Of a stretch of 64,000 bases of DNA, positions 49,622 through 58,805 are shown piece after piece. A model generated the notes under the pieces. It worked only from the letters and a program-made list of their open reading frames with translations. It was not told the DNA's origin and searched no databases. Source of the DNA: an uncultured Arsenicibacter sp. (GTDB lineage Bacteria; Bacteroidota; Bacteroidia; Cytophagales; Spirosomataceae); the NCBI RefSeq assembly GCF_945952095.1, contig NZ_CAMFHL010000001.1, positions 38,436 through 102,435 on the forward strand, read 5' to 3'. The first letter of the stretch is position 1. Every line of letters starts with the position of its first letter. Both the position numbers and the translations under genes were made by a program.

Positions 49622-51925
49622 ATGCGCCGTTGGCTATTACTGCTACCTATCCTTCTTACTCCTCATCTCCTTCCGGCCCAAACCATTACCATCAGCGGGT
49701 TTGTACGCGACAGCCTTTCCGGCGAAAACCTGTCGGGAGCGGTTGTGCAGATCGGCAATAGTGCCCGGCAAACAAATGGCTATGGGTTCTTCAGCCTGCG
49801 CGTTCCCGTAAGCACCGCAACCCGGGCACTGTCTGTCCGCTTTTTGGGATACCAGCCCTATCGTCAGACGCTGGCATCTGCCAACGACACCACCCTAACC
49901 ATCTGGCTGACAGCGCAGGCCAAACAGCTGGAGGTAGTTACGGTGCAGAGCGATTTGCTGCAACGCGATGTCGGACCCGGCACCTACCGGCTTCCGCTGA
50001 CCCTGCTCCGGCAAGCTCCTGCCATGCTGGGCGAAGCCGACCTGCTCAAATTTTTACAGACGCTCCCCGGCGTTCAGGGAGGCACCGAAGGTACTGCCGG
50101 TATGTACGTACGCGGAGGCAGCCCCGACCAGAATCTCATCCTGCTCGACGGCATGCCCGTCTACAATGCCTCGCATCTGTTCGGCTTCTTTTCGGTCTTT
50201 AATCCGGAGGCTATTGCTACGGCCGATTTTTACAAAGGAGCCATTCCCGCCCGATACAGCGGCCGTCTGTCGTCGGTACTCGATCTGAGCATGAAAGAAG
50301 GCAACCGCCAAAAAACGCACGGGCGCTTTGCCCTGAGCCCCATTGCGGGTAACCTGCTGCTCGAAGGTCCTTTGGTCAAAAACAAACTATCCTACATGAT
50401 CTCGGGACGGCGAACGTGGCTCGATGCGTTTACCAATCTGCTCAGCCTGATCAATAACCGCAACCGGCTTGGCTATCATTTCGACGACCTTAATGCAAAA
50501 ATCAATGCGGAACTATCGCCCAAACGGCATCTGTACGTAAGCTGGTACCGGAGCAAGGACAGGTTCCGGAACGTTTTTACCGATTCGCGCTATAAGTCGG
50601 TCTATGGCTACGACTGGGCCAACAGCACCCTCTCGGCACGGTATACGCAGCTGTTTTCTGAGAAACTCTTTGGCCGGTTTCAGCTCGGGCTCGTCAATTA
50701 TCACTATGCCCTCAATACCCGTTCCGAAACCGCCGAAGGTACGATCCGTTTCGATACCCGCTCGGCCATCCGGGACGTACTGCTGAAAACTGATTTTGAC
50801 CTGTCGGCGGCTTCGTCGGTACAGCTTCAGTTTGGTACGCAGCTTTCGTTACGGCGGTTTACGCCCGAAATCCGTACCGCGCAGGGTAATGTGCCGGTTG
50901 ACGAAAGCACCGCACCCGCGCAACCCGCCTACAGCCATGAAGCGTCGGCCTATGTCGACGCTACGCTGACCTTCTCCGAACACATGTCGGCCAACGTGGG
51001 TCTGGTGCAATCGGTCAATCTGGTTCCTGACCGAACCTACGCCAACCTGCAGCCCCGGCTGAGTATACAGTATGGCCTGTCGGCTCATCTTTCGCTCAAA
51101 GCGGCTTACAACACCCAGGTCCAGTACCTGCATCTGCTGACCAACTCTTCGCTGGGCCTGCCCACCGATCTGTGGGTGCCTACCAATGCCGCCATTCAGC
51201 CGCAAACGAGTCAGCAGTTTTCTTTAGGCATTTATCAGGGCGCCCGAAAAGGGTTTTCGGGGTCGGTTGAGGGCTACTACAAATGGCTCGACAACGTGCT
51301 GGAATACAAAACGGGCAGTAACCTGTTTCTGACCCGGGCCAGTGACTGGACGGACCGGGTACTGGTCGGTGCGGGCCGGTCATATGGCCTCGAAACCTAC
51401 CTCAAAAAAACAACCGGTGCCTGGACCGGCTGGGTTAGCTATACCCTGTCATGGCATCAGCGGTTATTCGCCGGCCTTAACGGGGGACAATGGTTTCCGT
51501 ACACCTATGACCGGCGACACGTGGTCAGTGCTGTAGTCACGAAAACGACCCGACCCAACCAGCAGCTGACAGCCAATTTTCAGTTTAATACCGGCGCAAC
51601 CGCCACGCTGCCAACCAGCCGTTTCAGCCTGCCACAACCCGATGCGGGCATCAGTCCCATCTATCAGGGTAGCTTTCAGCAGTACTTTTCGCAGATAGAC
51701 GTACTGAACACCCGCAATAATTTCCGGCTACCCGCCTACCATCGGTTAGACCTCAGTTACCGGTTCGATAAGGTAAAGAAGCGGGGCACCCGCAGCTGGA
51801 TTCTGGCCTGTTACAACGTGTATAACCGTAACAATCCGTTTATTGTCTACCTGCAGGACGGTCAGCTGAAACAGTTTAGTCTCTTCACCATTCTTCCCTC
51901 AGCCACTTACAGTTATGCATTTTAA
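49622..51925 (+). CDS. TonB-dependent outer membrane receptor
   Basis: 767 residues from the ATG at 49622 (MRRWLLLLPILLTPHLLPAQ, signal peptide). An N-terminal carboxypeptidase-regulatory-like domain (GFVRDSLSGENLSGAVVQIG) is followed by the plug (LPGVQGGTEGTAGMYVRGGS, NLILLDGMPVYNASHLFGFF) and a 22-strand barrel. It imports a ligand with TonB energy, probably a metal complex or a small organic compound. The frame is open to 49487, but that part has no signal character. The gene overlaps the DUF4249 lipoprotein gene by 11 bases. Confidence 0.92.
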   Translation: MRRWLLLLPILLTPHLLPAQTITISGFVRDSLSGENLSGAVVQIGNSARQTNGYGFFSLRVPVSTATRALSVRFLGYQPYRQTLASANDTTLTIWLTAQAKQLEVVTVQSDLLQRDVGPGTYRLPLTLLRQAPAMLGEADLLKFLQTLPGVQGGTEGTAGMYVRGGSPDQNLILLDGMPVYNASHLFGFFSVFNPEAIATADFYKGAIPARYSGRLSSVLDLSMKEGNRQKTHGRFALSPIAGNLLLEGPLVKNKLSYMISGRRTWLDAFTNLLSLINNRNRLGYHFDDLNAKINAELSPKRHLYVSWYRSKDRFRNVFTDSRYKSVYGYDWANSTLSARYTQLFSEKLFGRFQLGLVNYHYALNTRSETAEGTIRFDTRSAIRDVLLKTDFDLSAASSVQLQFGTQLSLRRFTPEIRTAQGNVPVDESTAPAQPAYSHEASAYVDATLTFSEHMSANVGLVQSVNLVPDRTYANLQPRLSIQYGLSAHLSLKAAYNTQVQYLHLLTNSSLGLPTDLWVPTNAAIQPQTSQQFSLGIYQGARKGFSGSVEGYYKWLDNVLEYKTGSNLFLTRASDWTDRVLVGAGRSYGLETYLKKTTGAWTGWVSYTLSWHQRLFAGLNGGQWFPYTYDRRHVVSAVVTKTTRPNQQLTANFQFNTGATATLPTSRFSLPQPDAGISPIYQGSFQQYFSQIDVLNTRNNFRLPAYHRLDLSYRFDKVKKRGTRSWILACYNVYNRNNPFIVYLQDGQLKQFSLFTILPSATYSYAF

Positions 51926-52844
51926 GCTATTCTTCATTGGTTTAGTCAGCCTTGGTTTGTGGGGCTGTACCAAAACGATTACGCTGACGCCCCCTGCCTT
52001 CGTGCGGGAGCCGGTGGTAGCCGCTTTATTATCGCCGGACAGTACGCTTCAGGTAACGCTCACCTACAGTTACCCAACCACAGGGACTGACGTTACGCCA
52101 ACGCCCATTCAGAACGCGCGGGTATTCATCGCCGACAACGGGCAACGCCTTACACCATTGGCGGAGCAGCGGCCGGGTGTCTACCGGCTGAATTACCACC
52201 CCCAGCCGGGGCATGTCTATGCCTTAACGGCCATTACACCGGAAGGTAAAACACTCACGGCGCAGGACCGGATGCCGGTTGCTCCGGTGTTATCGGTCAC
52301 GCTAACCGGCCCGAATGCCGGCAATGTGAACAACAACCCTGACATTATTCTGCAAACACAGCCGCTGCCAGCCAACGAGGCCGTGCAATGGCTTTCGGTC
52401 TATTTGCGGACGGAGGCGTTCAGTACCCGTCAGCTCACCACAACCATCGAAGGTATTCAGAGCAACAGCCTGTTGCTGGACGAGTTTAACAGTAACCTGT
52501 CGGGCTTTAACTATAAACGCTCCTATTGGCCCTACGCCCGGATTACACCCGTAGCGGCAGACGGCCTGACCAATCCGACCATTACGTTCAATACCGGCAA
52601 TCAGGTGGCAAACCTCAAAAAGCCCGGTGATCGCTACCAGCTAACGATCTGGACGGGAAGCCCGGCATTTGACCGGTATCTGCGCTCGGTGATTACGGCC
52701 TACCAAAACCGCATCAGCGATGGGGGTGGCATCGGCGATAACCCATTTGCCCAGCCCTCGCCGGTGGCCGGCAATATATCGGGAGGCCAGGGCGTCTTTG
52801 CGGCCTATGTTGCACAGGTAGTGGTATTGAAGGAAGTGAATTAG
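51915..52844 (+). CDS. DUF4249 lipoprotein
   Basis: 309 residues. A lipobox (LGLWGC, Cys18) ends the signal peptide. The rest is beta-rich: FVREPVVAALLSPDSTLQVT is the DUF4249 start, PIQNARVFIADNGQ and YRLNYHPQPGHVYALTAITP its middle. DUF4249 proteins are regularly encoded directly after a TonB receptor, as here, and probably form a surface lid or ligand-binding partner for it, like SusD for SusC (inference). Confidence 0.9.
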   Translation: MHFKLFFIGLVSLGLWGCTKTITLTPPAFVREPVVAALLSPDSTLQVTLTYSYPTTGTDVTPTPIQNARVFIADNGQRLTPLAEQRPGVYRLNYHPQPGHVYALTAITPEGKTLTAQDRMPVAPVLSVTLTGPNAGNVNNNPDIILQTQPLPANEAVQWLSVYLRTEAFSTRQLTTTIEGIQSNSLLLDEFNSNLSGFNYKRSYWPYARITPVAADGLTNPTITFNTGNQVANLKKPGDRYQLTIWTGSPAFDRYLRSVITAYQNRISDGGGIGDNPFAQPSPVAGNISGGQGVFAAYVAQVVVLKEVN

Positions 52845-52888
52845 TTTAACGCCGGATCACCCCCTGCCACTCATATTTATCCATTGAG

Positions 52889-52922
52889 CTTCGGTCACTG
52901 GCATAAATTCCAGTGACTGAAG
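52889..52922 (+). terminator. stem-loop after the DUF4249 gene
   Basis: CTTCGGTCACTGG (52889-52901) pairs with CCAGTGACTGAAG (52910-52922), with one G-T pair and an eight-base loop. There is no T-run, so it is a weak terminator or a stabilising stem. Confidence 0.5.
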
Positions 52923-53016
52923 CGCCCATAATGCACAATTAAGTTAGTTTTGTAGTGTATAACCACCACTACATCCAACTTAACTATTTGTATGTCTTGT
53001 CTTATCAAATGTTAAA

Positions 53017-56000
53017 ATGAAAATTCATAGCCTTTCACTCTCATTTTTCTCCTTACTAGTCTTTGTTTGCTGGCTCAATACCAGCAAGGCGGCAATATCC
53101 GGAAAACCCAAAGGCGCTGATACCTCTCCTACAATCCGGACATATACAGCCAGGGTCCACCGGACACTAAGCACAGCTAACATGGTTCTGGCTTCCGGCC
53201 TCCACAACGGCCCTAACGGAGCACCGGAAGCGGTTGGCCCTACGGATGCCAATGATGACTTTACTAATAAATCCAGCCTTATACCGCCAAACACCACACC
53301 AGGCTCCACGATTAATCCCCAATCAGTCGGCTTCACCAACACCGTTGGCAACGGGTTTTCACAGGGGAAAAACATCTCCCTGATTCCCACCGCTCCCGCT
53401 CCCACTAATCTGTTACCGGAAAATACCAATGTTACTATATCGTATCAAAGTATCTCAGCTGTTTATATCTACAACGGCTCGGGCTTTACATTCACCGGTG
53501 GTACGGGAATAGTGGGCGGCAATCCGGTATCAGCAACCAATCCGGTTCAGATTGCCAGTCTGGCCAGTAACGCAACGGTTTCCTATTCTGTCACGGTTGA
53601 TTTACCTGCCAATACCCCACTATCTACAGACCCAGGTATCCAACGTGGCTTCCCCGTTACCCTTACGGCCTTCGTTGACAATAATGGCAATGGGACTCCC
53701 GATGGAATTGAGGCTACCAATAAAACCATTGACCGCGTATACACGGGTTTTTTACAGCTTCTGAAACAATCACAGGTTCTGGCCGGTACCGGCCCCGCCG
53801 TTCAGGGAGCCGACGGCATACTAAATACTTCACCCAAAAAACCGGCACCAGGCAACATTATCCGCTATGAAATCAGTTATCAAAATATTTCCGAACCCGC
53901 GTCAAGCTCCGGAAATGTGACGCTTTCTGCGAATAAGGTCGTACTTACCGAAGCGGGCAATGCCGGTGCGAATAACTGGGCAGCAGATAATGATAATGAC
54001 GGCAAACCTGATACCAGACACTCATTGTCGACGGCTCTTTCTTCGAGTGCTACCATTCAGTATTTCAGCGGCTCGCCGGCCACCAACCTGTTGGGAAGCG
54101 AACAGTCGGGCACAACCGCGGCAACTGATGTAACAAAGTATGTATTCACGCAGACCGGCAATGTAGATCCCGGCGTAACACTTACCTTCAGTTTCAATCG
54201 TATCGTTAATGAGACGGCAGCAGGTACTTCTATTGATAACGAAGTACCTGCGACATATGAAGACCCCAATAACCCCGGGACAACCATTAATTCTACATCA
54301 AACAACGTAACAGTCACTATCGCTGAAATGGCCGGTCTGCGAATAGCGGCCGGAACGTTCATTGACAATAACGGGGGCAGTGTTCAACCCGGCGACCGGC
54401 TTCTTTTTCCGTTCACCATCAGCAATGCAGGCAACGATCCGACCCGTGTTCAGTTGCCCGAACAGGCAGGTATAACCGGTCCGGCATCTATCAGTGTGCT
54501 GGAATATAGCCTGAATAACGGCACAAGCTGGAGCGCGGTCACGACGGGTGGCGTCACCACACCTTCCCTGTCCGTAACCGGTTCTGTGCTGATGCGTGTT
54601 GTGGTCAATGTGAATTCAGGAGCAACAGCAACCCCTCAGCAGGTAATCAAGGTTATCCTGGGAGAGACCAATCCGGCCGAAACAACGGCGAATGCAGGCC
54701 GGACGGGATCAGTCAATAACCTGCGGGACGTGTATACAATCGACAATCCGGACGGTACAGCCGACGAAGTGTCGGGTACGCCTGTTAACGGTGTTGTAGA
54801 AGTCAGTACGTCCTTATCTGTTGCGGTAGGCCCCAGAAACTATGCACTTGCCACGCTGCTTACTACCCGCACCGCCTACAGCAACAATAATACAGGTAAT
54901 GACATTACAGATGACCAGCTCACCTATTCGCTTGGTTTACGTGTGGAGTCAACTGATCCTAGCGGCCTGAGTATTACGGCGAACCCATTGGCCGGAACCG
55001 ATATACCCGGACTTTCCGGAAACAATATTCTGGTTTCCTTTACTATTCCAAACGGTACATCCTTAGCTTCACTACCGACCGCCCCAACCGGCTGGGCATG
55101 TGTGTATACCACCTCTCCGGTCAGCACCGCCGCCAATGCAGCAACCTGGACAACAAGCGCTCCGAGCAGTCTGTCAACCATCACACGGGTGGGTTTTGTA
55201 AAAGCAACTATCGATGGTAATACAAGTACATTTTTAGCCGCTAACAGTACTAGTATCACCACATTCCCGGTAACCATAATGGTCAGATCCGGTCAAACAG
55301 CCCCACTGACTGTGGCTGCCCTAGGACAGGTGTTTGGCAAAACACCCGACACTAATGCACCGGTAATGGACGAGTCCGGAGATCCTAATCCCGGCAACTT
55401 CGACGGCCCACTGAACACCATGACTCCTCCGGCAGGTACCGACCTGAACGGCGATGGCGTTCCTGATCAGCTTCCGGCCACTGTTCCGGATGGCTACATC
55501 AATGATGATGCGGATCTGACCGCAACCGGAACTGACACCAATGGGAACAACGGAGGTGATCTCAACAATCCGGCGGCCAATGCACAGGGAGAAGCGAACG
55601 TTTTCACCGTCAATAGCTTAGGCATCAGCCTTAGCGGTACCCTCGCTATCTGTGCAGGACAGCCGGCCAGCTTTACCCCAGCCATTACCGGAGGAAATGC
55701 TCCCTATAGCCTGACCCTCAGCGACGGCACGGCTACCACAGTTCTGTCAAACTATACAATCGGACAAGGAATTGTTGTCAGTCCGGCCGGTAGCCGTACC
55801 TATACCGTGGTAGCCCTGAAAGACGCCAACGGCATGTCTACGATGGGTAGCGGGTCGGTAGTGGTTACGGTAAACCCATCCAATGGCGCCTCAATCCGCG
55901 ACCTGACTTACCTCCCCGACGGAACGACACCTTGTCGCGGCAAATTGACAGCAATAGCCTCAGGGGCTTCATTTGTCGTTACAGGCCCGAAGGGTTATGT

Positions 56001-56157
56001 CTTCAGCACAGCGTATCGCTCAACCGTTTCCGATGTCAGTCTGATATTTCTTAACATCTATGAAGCAGGTACCTATACACTGCGGGTAAACGACCGGGGC
56101 GGCTGCACGTCCGTTACGCGTTCCATCACCATACAGGATTTGTGTACGAAACAGTAA
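53017..56157 (+). CDS. large secreted beta-repeat protein, function unknown
   Basis: 1046 residues with a signal peptide (about 1-26, ending NTSKAA). The chain is rich in Thr, Asn, Ser and Gly, and is made of several bacterial Ig/DUF11-like beta-sandwich segments (for example KPAPGNIIRYEISYQNISEP). Four calcium-type Asp loops occur: DNNGNGTPDG near 220, DNDNDGKPDT near 324, DLNGDGVPDQ near 809 and DTNGNNGGD near 842. The last 150 residues contain a SprB-like PITGGNAPYSLTLSD segment. It ends without an obvious T9SS sorting domain. It may be an adhesin or a surface-layer protein. Confidence 0.75.
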   Translation: MKIHSLSLSFFSLLVFVCWLNTSKAAISGKPKGADTSPTIRTYTARVHRTLSTANMVLASGLHNGPNGAPEAVGPTDANDDFTNKSSLIPPNTTPGSTINPQSVGFTNTVGNGFSQGKNISLIPTAPAPTNLLPENTNVTISYQSISAVYIYNGSGFTFTGGTGIVGGNPVSATNPVQIASLASNATVSYSVTVDLPANTPLSTDPGIQRGFPVTLTAFVDNNGNGTPDGIEATNKTIDRVYTGFLQLLKQSQVLAGTGPAVQGADGILNTSPKKPAPGNIIRYEISYQNISEPASSSGNVTLSANKVVLTEAGNAGANNWAADNDNDGKPDTRHSLSTALSSSATIQYFSGSPATNLLGSEQSGTTAATDVTKYVFTQTGNVDPGVTLTFSFNRIVNETAAGTSIDNEVPATYEDPNNPGTTINSTSNNVTVTIAEMAGLRIAAGTFIDNNGGSVQPGDRLLFPFTISNAGNDPTRVQLPEQAGITGPASISVLEYSLNNGTSWSAVTTGGVTTPSLSVTGSVLMRVVVNVNSGATATPQQVIKVILGETNPAETTANAGRTGSVNNLRDVYTIDNPDGTADEVSGTPVNGVVEVSTSLSVAVGPRNYALATLLTTRTAYSNNNTGNDITDDQLTYSLGLRVESTDPSGLSITANPLAGTDIPGLSGNNILVSFTIPNGTSLASLPTAPTGWACVYTTSPVSTAANAATWTTSAPSSLSTITRVGFVKATIDGNTSTFLAANSTSITTFPVTIMVRSGQTAPLTVAALGQVFGKTPDTNAPVMDESGDPNPGNFDGPLNTMTPPAGTDLNGDGVPDQLPATVPDGYINDDADLTATGTDTNGNNGGDLNNPAANAQGEANVFTVNSLGISLSGTLAICAGQPASFTPAITGGNAPYSLTLSDGTATTVLSNYTIGQGIVVSPAGSRTYTVVALKDANGMSTMGSGSVVVTVNPSNGASIRDLTYLPDGTTPCRGKLTAIASGASFVVTGPKGYVFSTAYRSTVSDVSLIFLNIYEAGTYTLRVNDRGGCTSVTRSITIQDLCTKQ

Positions 56158-56207
56158 GCTGCCTGAAGATGTAACAGTCAACGGGAGACGTCCCCGATAT
56201 GGTCTTC

Positions 56208-56257
56208 GAAACCGTACAGATGAAGGTATGCGATGCAGCCGGTATCTGTACGGTTTC
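56208..56257 (+). terminator. stem-loop after the large secreted protein
   Basis: GAAACCGTACAGAT (56208-56221) is the exact inverse of 56244-56257, with a 22-base loop, followed by TGCTTT. Probable terminator. Confidence 0.6.
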
Positions 56258-56302
56258 TGCTTTACAAACCTGAGCGTCCGTTGCTTGTCGGCTACCCCAA
56301 AG

Positions 56303-56350
56303 CCCCCCGCTCCAAATCACCCGCATGACCATACCTGTTACGCCGATGGT
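56303..56350 (-). repeat. 48-bp direct repeat, copy A: orphan 3' fragment of a FAN1-like gene
   Basis: On the minus strand this encodes TIGVTGMVMRVIWSGG in the same frame as the FAN1-like gene. It matches 57022-57069 at 45 of 48 positions, and all three differences fall in third codon positions without changing the amino acid. After GG it reads on LWGSRQATDAQ, so this could be the original 3' end of the gene. It marks the left edge of the toxin-antitoxin block. Confidence 0.85.
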
Positions 56351-56384
56351 TGCCCGAAAGAAATAAATACCAGTCAGAAATTGT

Positions 56385-56392
56385 TATCTTTA
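56385..56392 (+). promoter_or_regulatory. possible -7 box of the toxin-antitoxin operon
   Basis: TATCTTTA, seven of eight to TAnnTTTG, lies 22 bases before the antitoxin ATG and inside the block bounded by the direct repeats. The -33 box is not clear. Confidence 0.4.
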
Positions 56393-56414
56393 CTGAGATC
56401 AAACAGAAGGGTTT

Positions 56415-56636
56415 ATGTCAACGATTGAGCTGAAACAACATATACATCAGACCATTGAGTCGCTGCCGGACAGCGCCTTGCTTGAAGTTGAGCAATTGCT
56501 GAAAAAACTGAAAATCAAGCATACAGCAGCAAATCCCCCCGTGAATCAGCGTCAATTTGGTTTTATGAAGGGTAATGTCATTCATATGGCAGACGATTTT
56601 GACGCCCCTCTTGACGATTTTACAGAGTACATGTAG
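56415..56636 (+). CDS. antitoxin of a type II pair (DUF2281/VapB-like)
   Basis: 73 residues. The N-terminus (STIELKQHIHQTIESLPDSA) is helical and likely makes the dimer, followed by ALLEVEQLLKKL. The C-terminus FGFMKGNVIHMADDFDAPLD and DFTEYM is the conserved DUF2281 tail that covers the toxin active site. Its TAG stop lies one base before the toxin ATG, the usual coupling for a toxin-antitoxin operon. The two genes fill a block flanked by copies of the FAN1-like gene's 3' end. Confidence 0.85.
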   Translation: MSTIELKQHIHQTIESLPDSALLEVEQLLKKLKIKHTAANPPVNQRQFGFMKGNVIHMADDFDAPLDDFTEYM

Positions 56637-56637
56637 C

Positions 56638-57021
56638 ATGAACTTTCTCTTAGACACACATACTTTTATCTGGTTTTCCGAAGGCGATGAACAACTATCT
56701 TCAACGGCACTGACTCTTATTCAAGACCCGAATAACAGAATTTTTGTCAGCACAATATCGGTCTGGGAAATGGCGATAAAAATCAACCTGGGTAAGCTAA
56801 CGCTCGTCAATCCTCTACAGCAGTTAGTAGCCAACCTCCAGAAACAGCAGATTGAATTGATTACACCGACACTTAATGCCATTTATTCAATCCAAAATCT
56901 GCCATTATTTCATAGAGATCCTTTTGATCGTATGTTAATTGCCCTGGCTCTTGATCAAAAGCTTTCGATTATTGGCCGGGATGTTATTTTTGACAGTTAC
57001 GCCGTATCACGTATTTGGTAA
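56638..57021 (+). CDS. vapC: PIN-domain toxin (VapC-like ribonuclease)
   Basis: 127 residues from the ATG at 56638 (MNFLLDTHTFIWF); an open frame from 56575 overlaps the antitoxin and is rejected. Asp6 in LLDTHTFIW, Glu in VSTISVWEMAIKI and Asp in HRDPFDRMLIALAL are the acidic metal-binding residues of PIN nucleases, which cut tRNA or rRNA when set free from the antitoxin. It belongs to the Sll0205-like PIN group. Its last 15 bases overlap the 3' end of the convergent FAN1-like gene. Confidence 0.9.
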   Translation: MNFLLDTHTFIWFSEGDEQLSSTALTLIQDPNNRIFVSTISVWEMAIKINLGKLTLVNPLQQLVANLQKQQIELITPTLNAIYSIQNLPLFHRDPFDRMLIALALDQKLSIIGRDVIFDSYAVSRIW

Positions 57022-58698
57022 CCCCCCGCTCCAGATCACCCGCATGACCATGCCTGTCACGCCGATGGTCTGGAAAAGCTCCAGCCAGTGCAGCTGCTGC
57101 GCGCCGAGGTGATCGGTCGGGGATTTGACCTCAACAAACGCGTATTCGCCGGAGTCACGCCAAACCAGCAGGTCGGGAAAGCCGCGGGTATGCTCGCGTA
57201 CGTTGCGGGCCATTTCCAGCAGAATCAACCGCAGCTGCGCCACATCCAGTACCGCAATCAACTGATTGACCAGTGCCAGCAGGCTATCACTCCAGTCGAC
57301 CAGCACGTTGGCCATCCCGAATTTAGCGTTGAACATCCGGCCGACATGCACCCGCCAGTCTTCTTTTGTTGCCAGTTCGGCCAGCCGCTTTTTGATCAGT
57401 TCTTCCCGCTTCAGGTAAAAATCGGGCAGGTACATGTCCGACGGGGCGCGTTGCAGCGGGTTATGGATCGCCTGCACGCTGGCATCGTAGATAATGTCCC
57501 AGAAGACAAGCCCGAACAGCCCGCGCCAGGGATAGTTTTCCGTGAAAGCCGCCTGATAACCCGCGGCCATGTAATGGGCAATAACGCCGGCCTCGACATG
57601 GTGCCGGAAACTCGCCGGAATCTGCACCGATTCCGCATCCGACAAAAACCGGGTTGTTGCTTTCCGGCTGCGTTTCTTCAGACCGGTATTCAGTATCTTT
57701 TCTTTAAAATCACTGGCAAAGTAGCGTTCTTCAGCATTCTGCGGCGTTTCGGCGATTTCATCGCACAGAGCCAGCGCTTCGTCGACAAGACCGTTTTTGA
57801 ACAGCAACCGCACCCGCCGCTCACGGGCCGGCACAAGGTCCGACAGCTCGTAGACCGTCAGCGCCTGATCGGGTAGTTTCTGCCGTTCCAGATACGCGCC
57901 GACCCGGCAAACCAGCTTCTGATAACTCTGCAGCGCGATGTCGGCCAGGTCGGGCTTGTTCTCGTTCCAGTTCAGGAACCAGTTATAAATATCCTCAGGT
58001 GGCGTCTCGCTGTCCCGCAGCTCATAAAACGCCTCATTCGTCAGCGATACCATGAGTTTATCTTCTACCTCCTTACGGGTCTGGAAACGGGCCGTCAGCT
58101 TACTTTCGTCATAGCGTTCAAAATTGACCATGCCCAGATCACGGATCACAAACTCCGTCATATCGGCTCCGCGATGACCAAAAAACAGGTATTTGATCAT
58201 CATCACCTCCACCTCAAAATTAACCTTTACGACCGGCTCCGCCGCCGTCAGACTCCGGACCACCTCCGCAAACGAAAGTTCATGCAGCACATACCGGACA
58301 ATATCTTCCTTTTTGAGCTTTGCCAGCAGCTTTACTTCTTCAGCCGAAAGCGGCAGTCGTTCCAGTAGCTCAGCTTTTGTGAAAATGGTCAGTATGTCTC
58401 CTGCCATGGATTCGTGTGCGACCGATACGTACTCCGCAAAGCCGTTCGCCAATAACTCAGCACCGGCTGCCGTTAAATCAGGGATTTCGGCATAGTGTAG
58501 TTTATTTATCCGGAAAAACAGTCCTTTGCGATTGCTGAACCGCACGAAAAGGCACTGAGCGTCTTCGGATAAGGCGCCCAACCGGAGGATAAAGTCTTTT
58601 TCGGCCTCGTTTAACAATCCGCCGTACAGTCGTTTGACAAAATCAACGACGTACTGAAAGTTGTTGAGGTAATATCGGGGTGGCAAGATTATTTTCAT
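57007..58698 (-). CDS. FAN1-like structure-specific nuclease (VRR-NUC domain)
   Basis: 563 residues. The C-terminal virus-type replication-repair nuclease domain has RGFPDLLVWRDSGEYAFVEV (D509, E523) and K525 in EVKSPTDHLGAQQLHW, the PD-(D/E)xK active site. The N-terminal and middle parts (helix-turn-helix and TPR-like repeats, with QSYQKLVCRVGAYLERQKLP and ALTVYELSDLVPARERRVRL) fit the bacterial FAN1 layout, which removes DNA crosslinks. The last residues LPNT and the stop codon come from the toxin-antitoxin block, not from the gene's own 3' end; this probably replaces only the extreme tail. Confidence 0.88.
   Translation of the reverse strand: MKIILPPRYYLNNFQYVVDFVKRLYGGLLNEAEKDFILRLGALSEDAQCLFVRFSNRKGLFFRINKLHYAEIPDLTAAGAELLANGFAEYVSVAHESMAGDILTIFTKAELLERLPLSAEEVKLLAKLKKEDIVRYVLHELSFAEVVRSLTAAEPVVKVNFEVEVMMIKYLFFGHRGADMTEFVIRDLGMVNFERYDESKLTARFQTRKEVEDKLMVSLTNEAFYELRDSETPPEDIYNWFLNWNENKPDLADIALQSYQKLVCRVGAYLERQKLPDQALTVYELSDLVPARERRVRLLFKNGLVDEALALCDEIAETPQNAEERYFASDFKEKILNTGLKKRSRKATTRFLSDAESVQIPASFRHHVEAGVIAHYMAAGYQAAFTENYPWRGLFGLVFWDIIYDASVQAIHNPLQRAPSDMYLPDFYLKREELIKKRLAELATKEDWRVHVGRMFNAKFGMANVLVDWSDSLLALVNQLIAVLDVAQLRLILLEMARNVREHTRGFPDLLVWRDSGEYAFVEVKSPTDHLGAQQLHWLELFQTIGVTGMVMRVIWSGGLPNT
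57022..57069 (-). repeat. 48-bp direct repeat, copy B (within the FAN1-like gene 3' end)
   Basis: In-frame part of the nuclease gene (TIGVTGMVMRVIWSGG). It pairs with copy A at 56303-56350 in the same orientation. Downstream of this copy the gene runs into the end of the toxin gene within four codons. Confidence 0.85.
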
Positions 58699-58805
58699 CG
58701 CGGACAGCCTGTAAACCGGACCTGTTTCCGGTTAGGTTCGGGTATAGTCGTCATGGAACGAATACCGTTCCGTTGTACAGGTAAATAACAAAAAAATACG
58801 CATAT

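Noticed and set aside
56575..56637. N-terminal extension of the PIN toxin
   Set aside because: It would overlap the antitoxin gene in another frame; MNFLLDTHTFIWF is the standard PIN start.
57088..57876. 262-codon plus-strand frame within the FAN1-like gene
   Set aside because: Antisense shadow of a gene with a clear nuclease domain.
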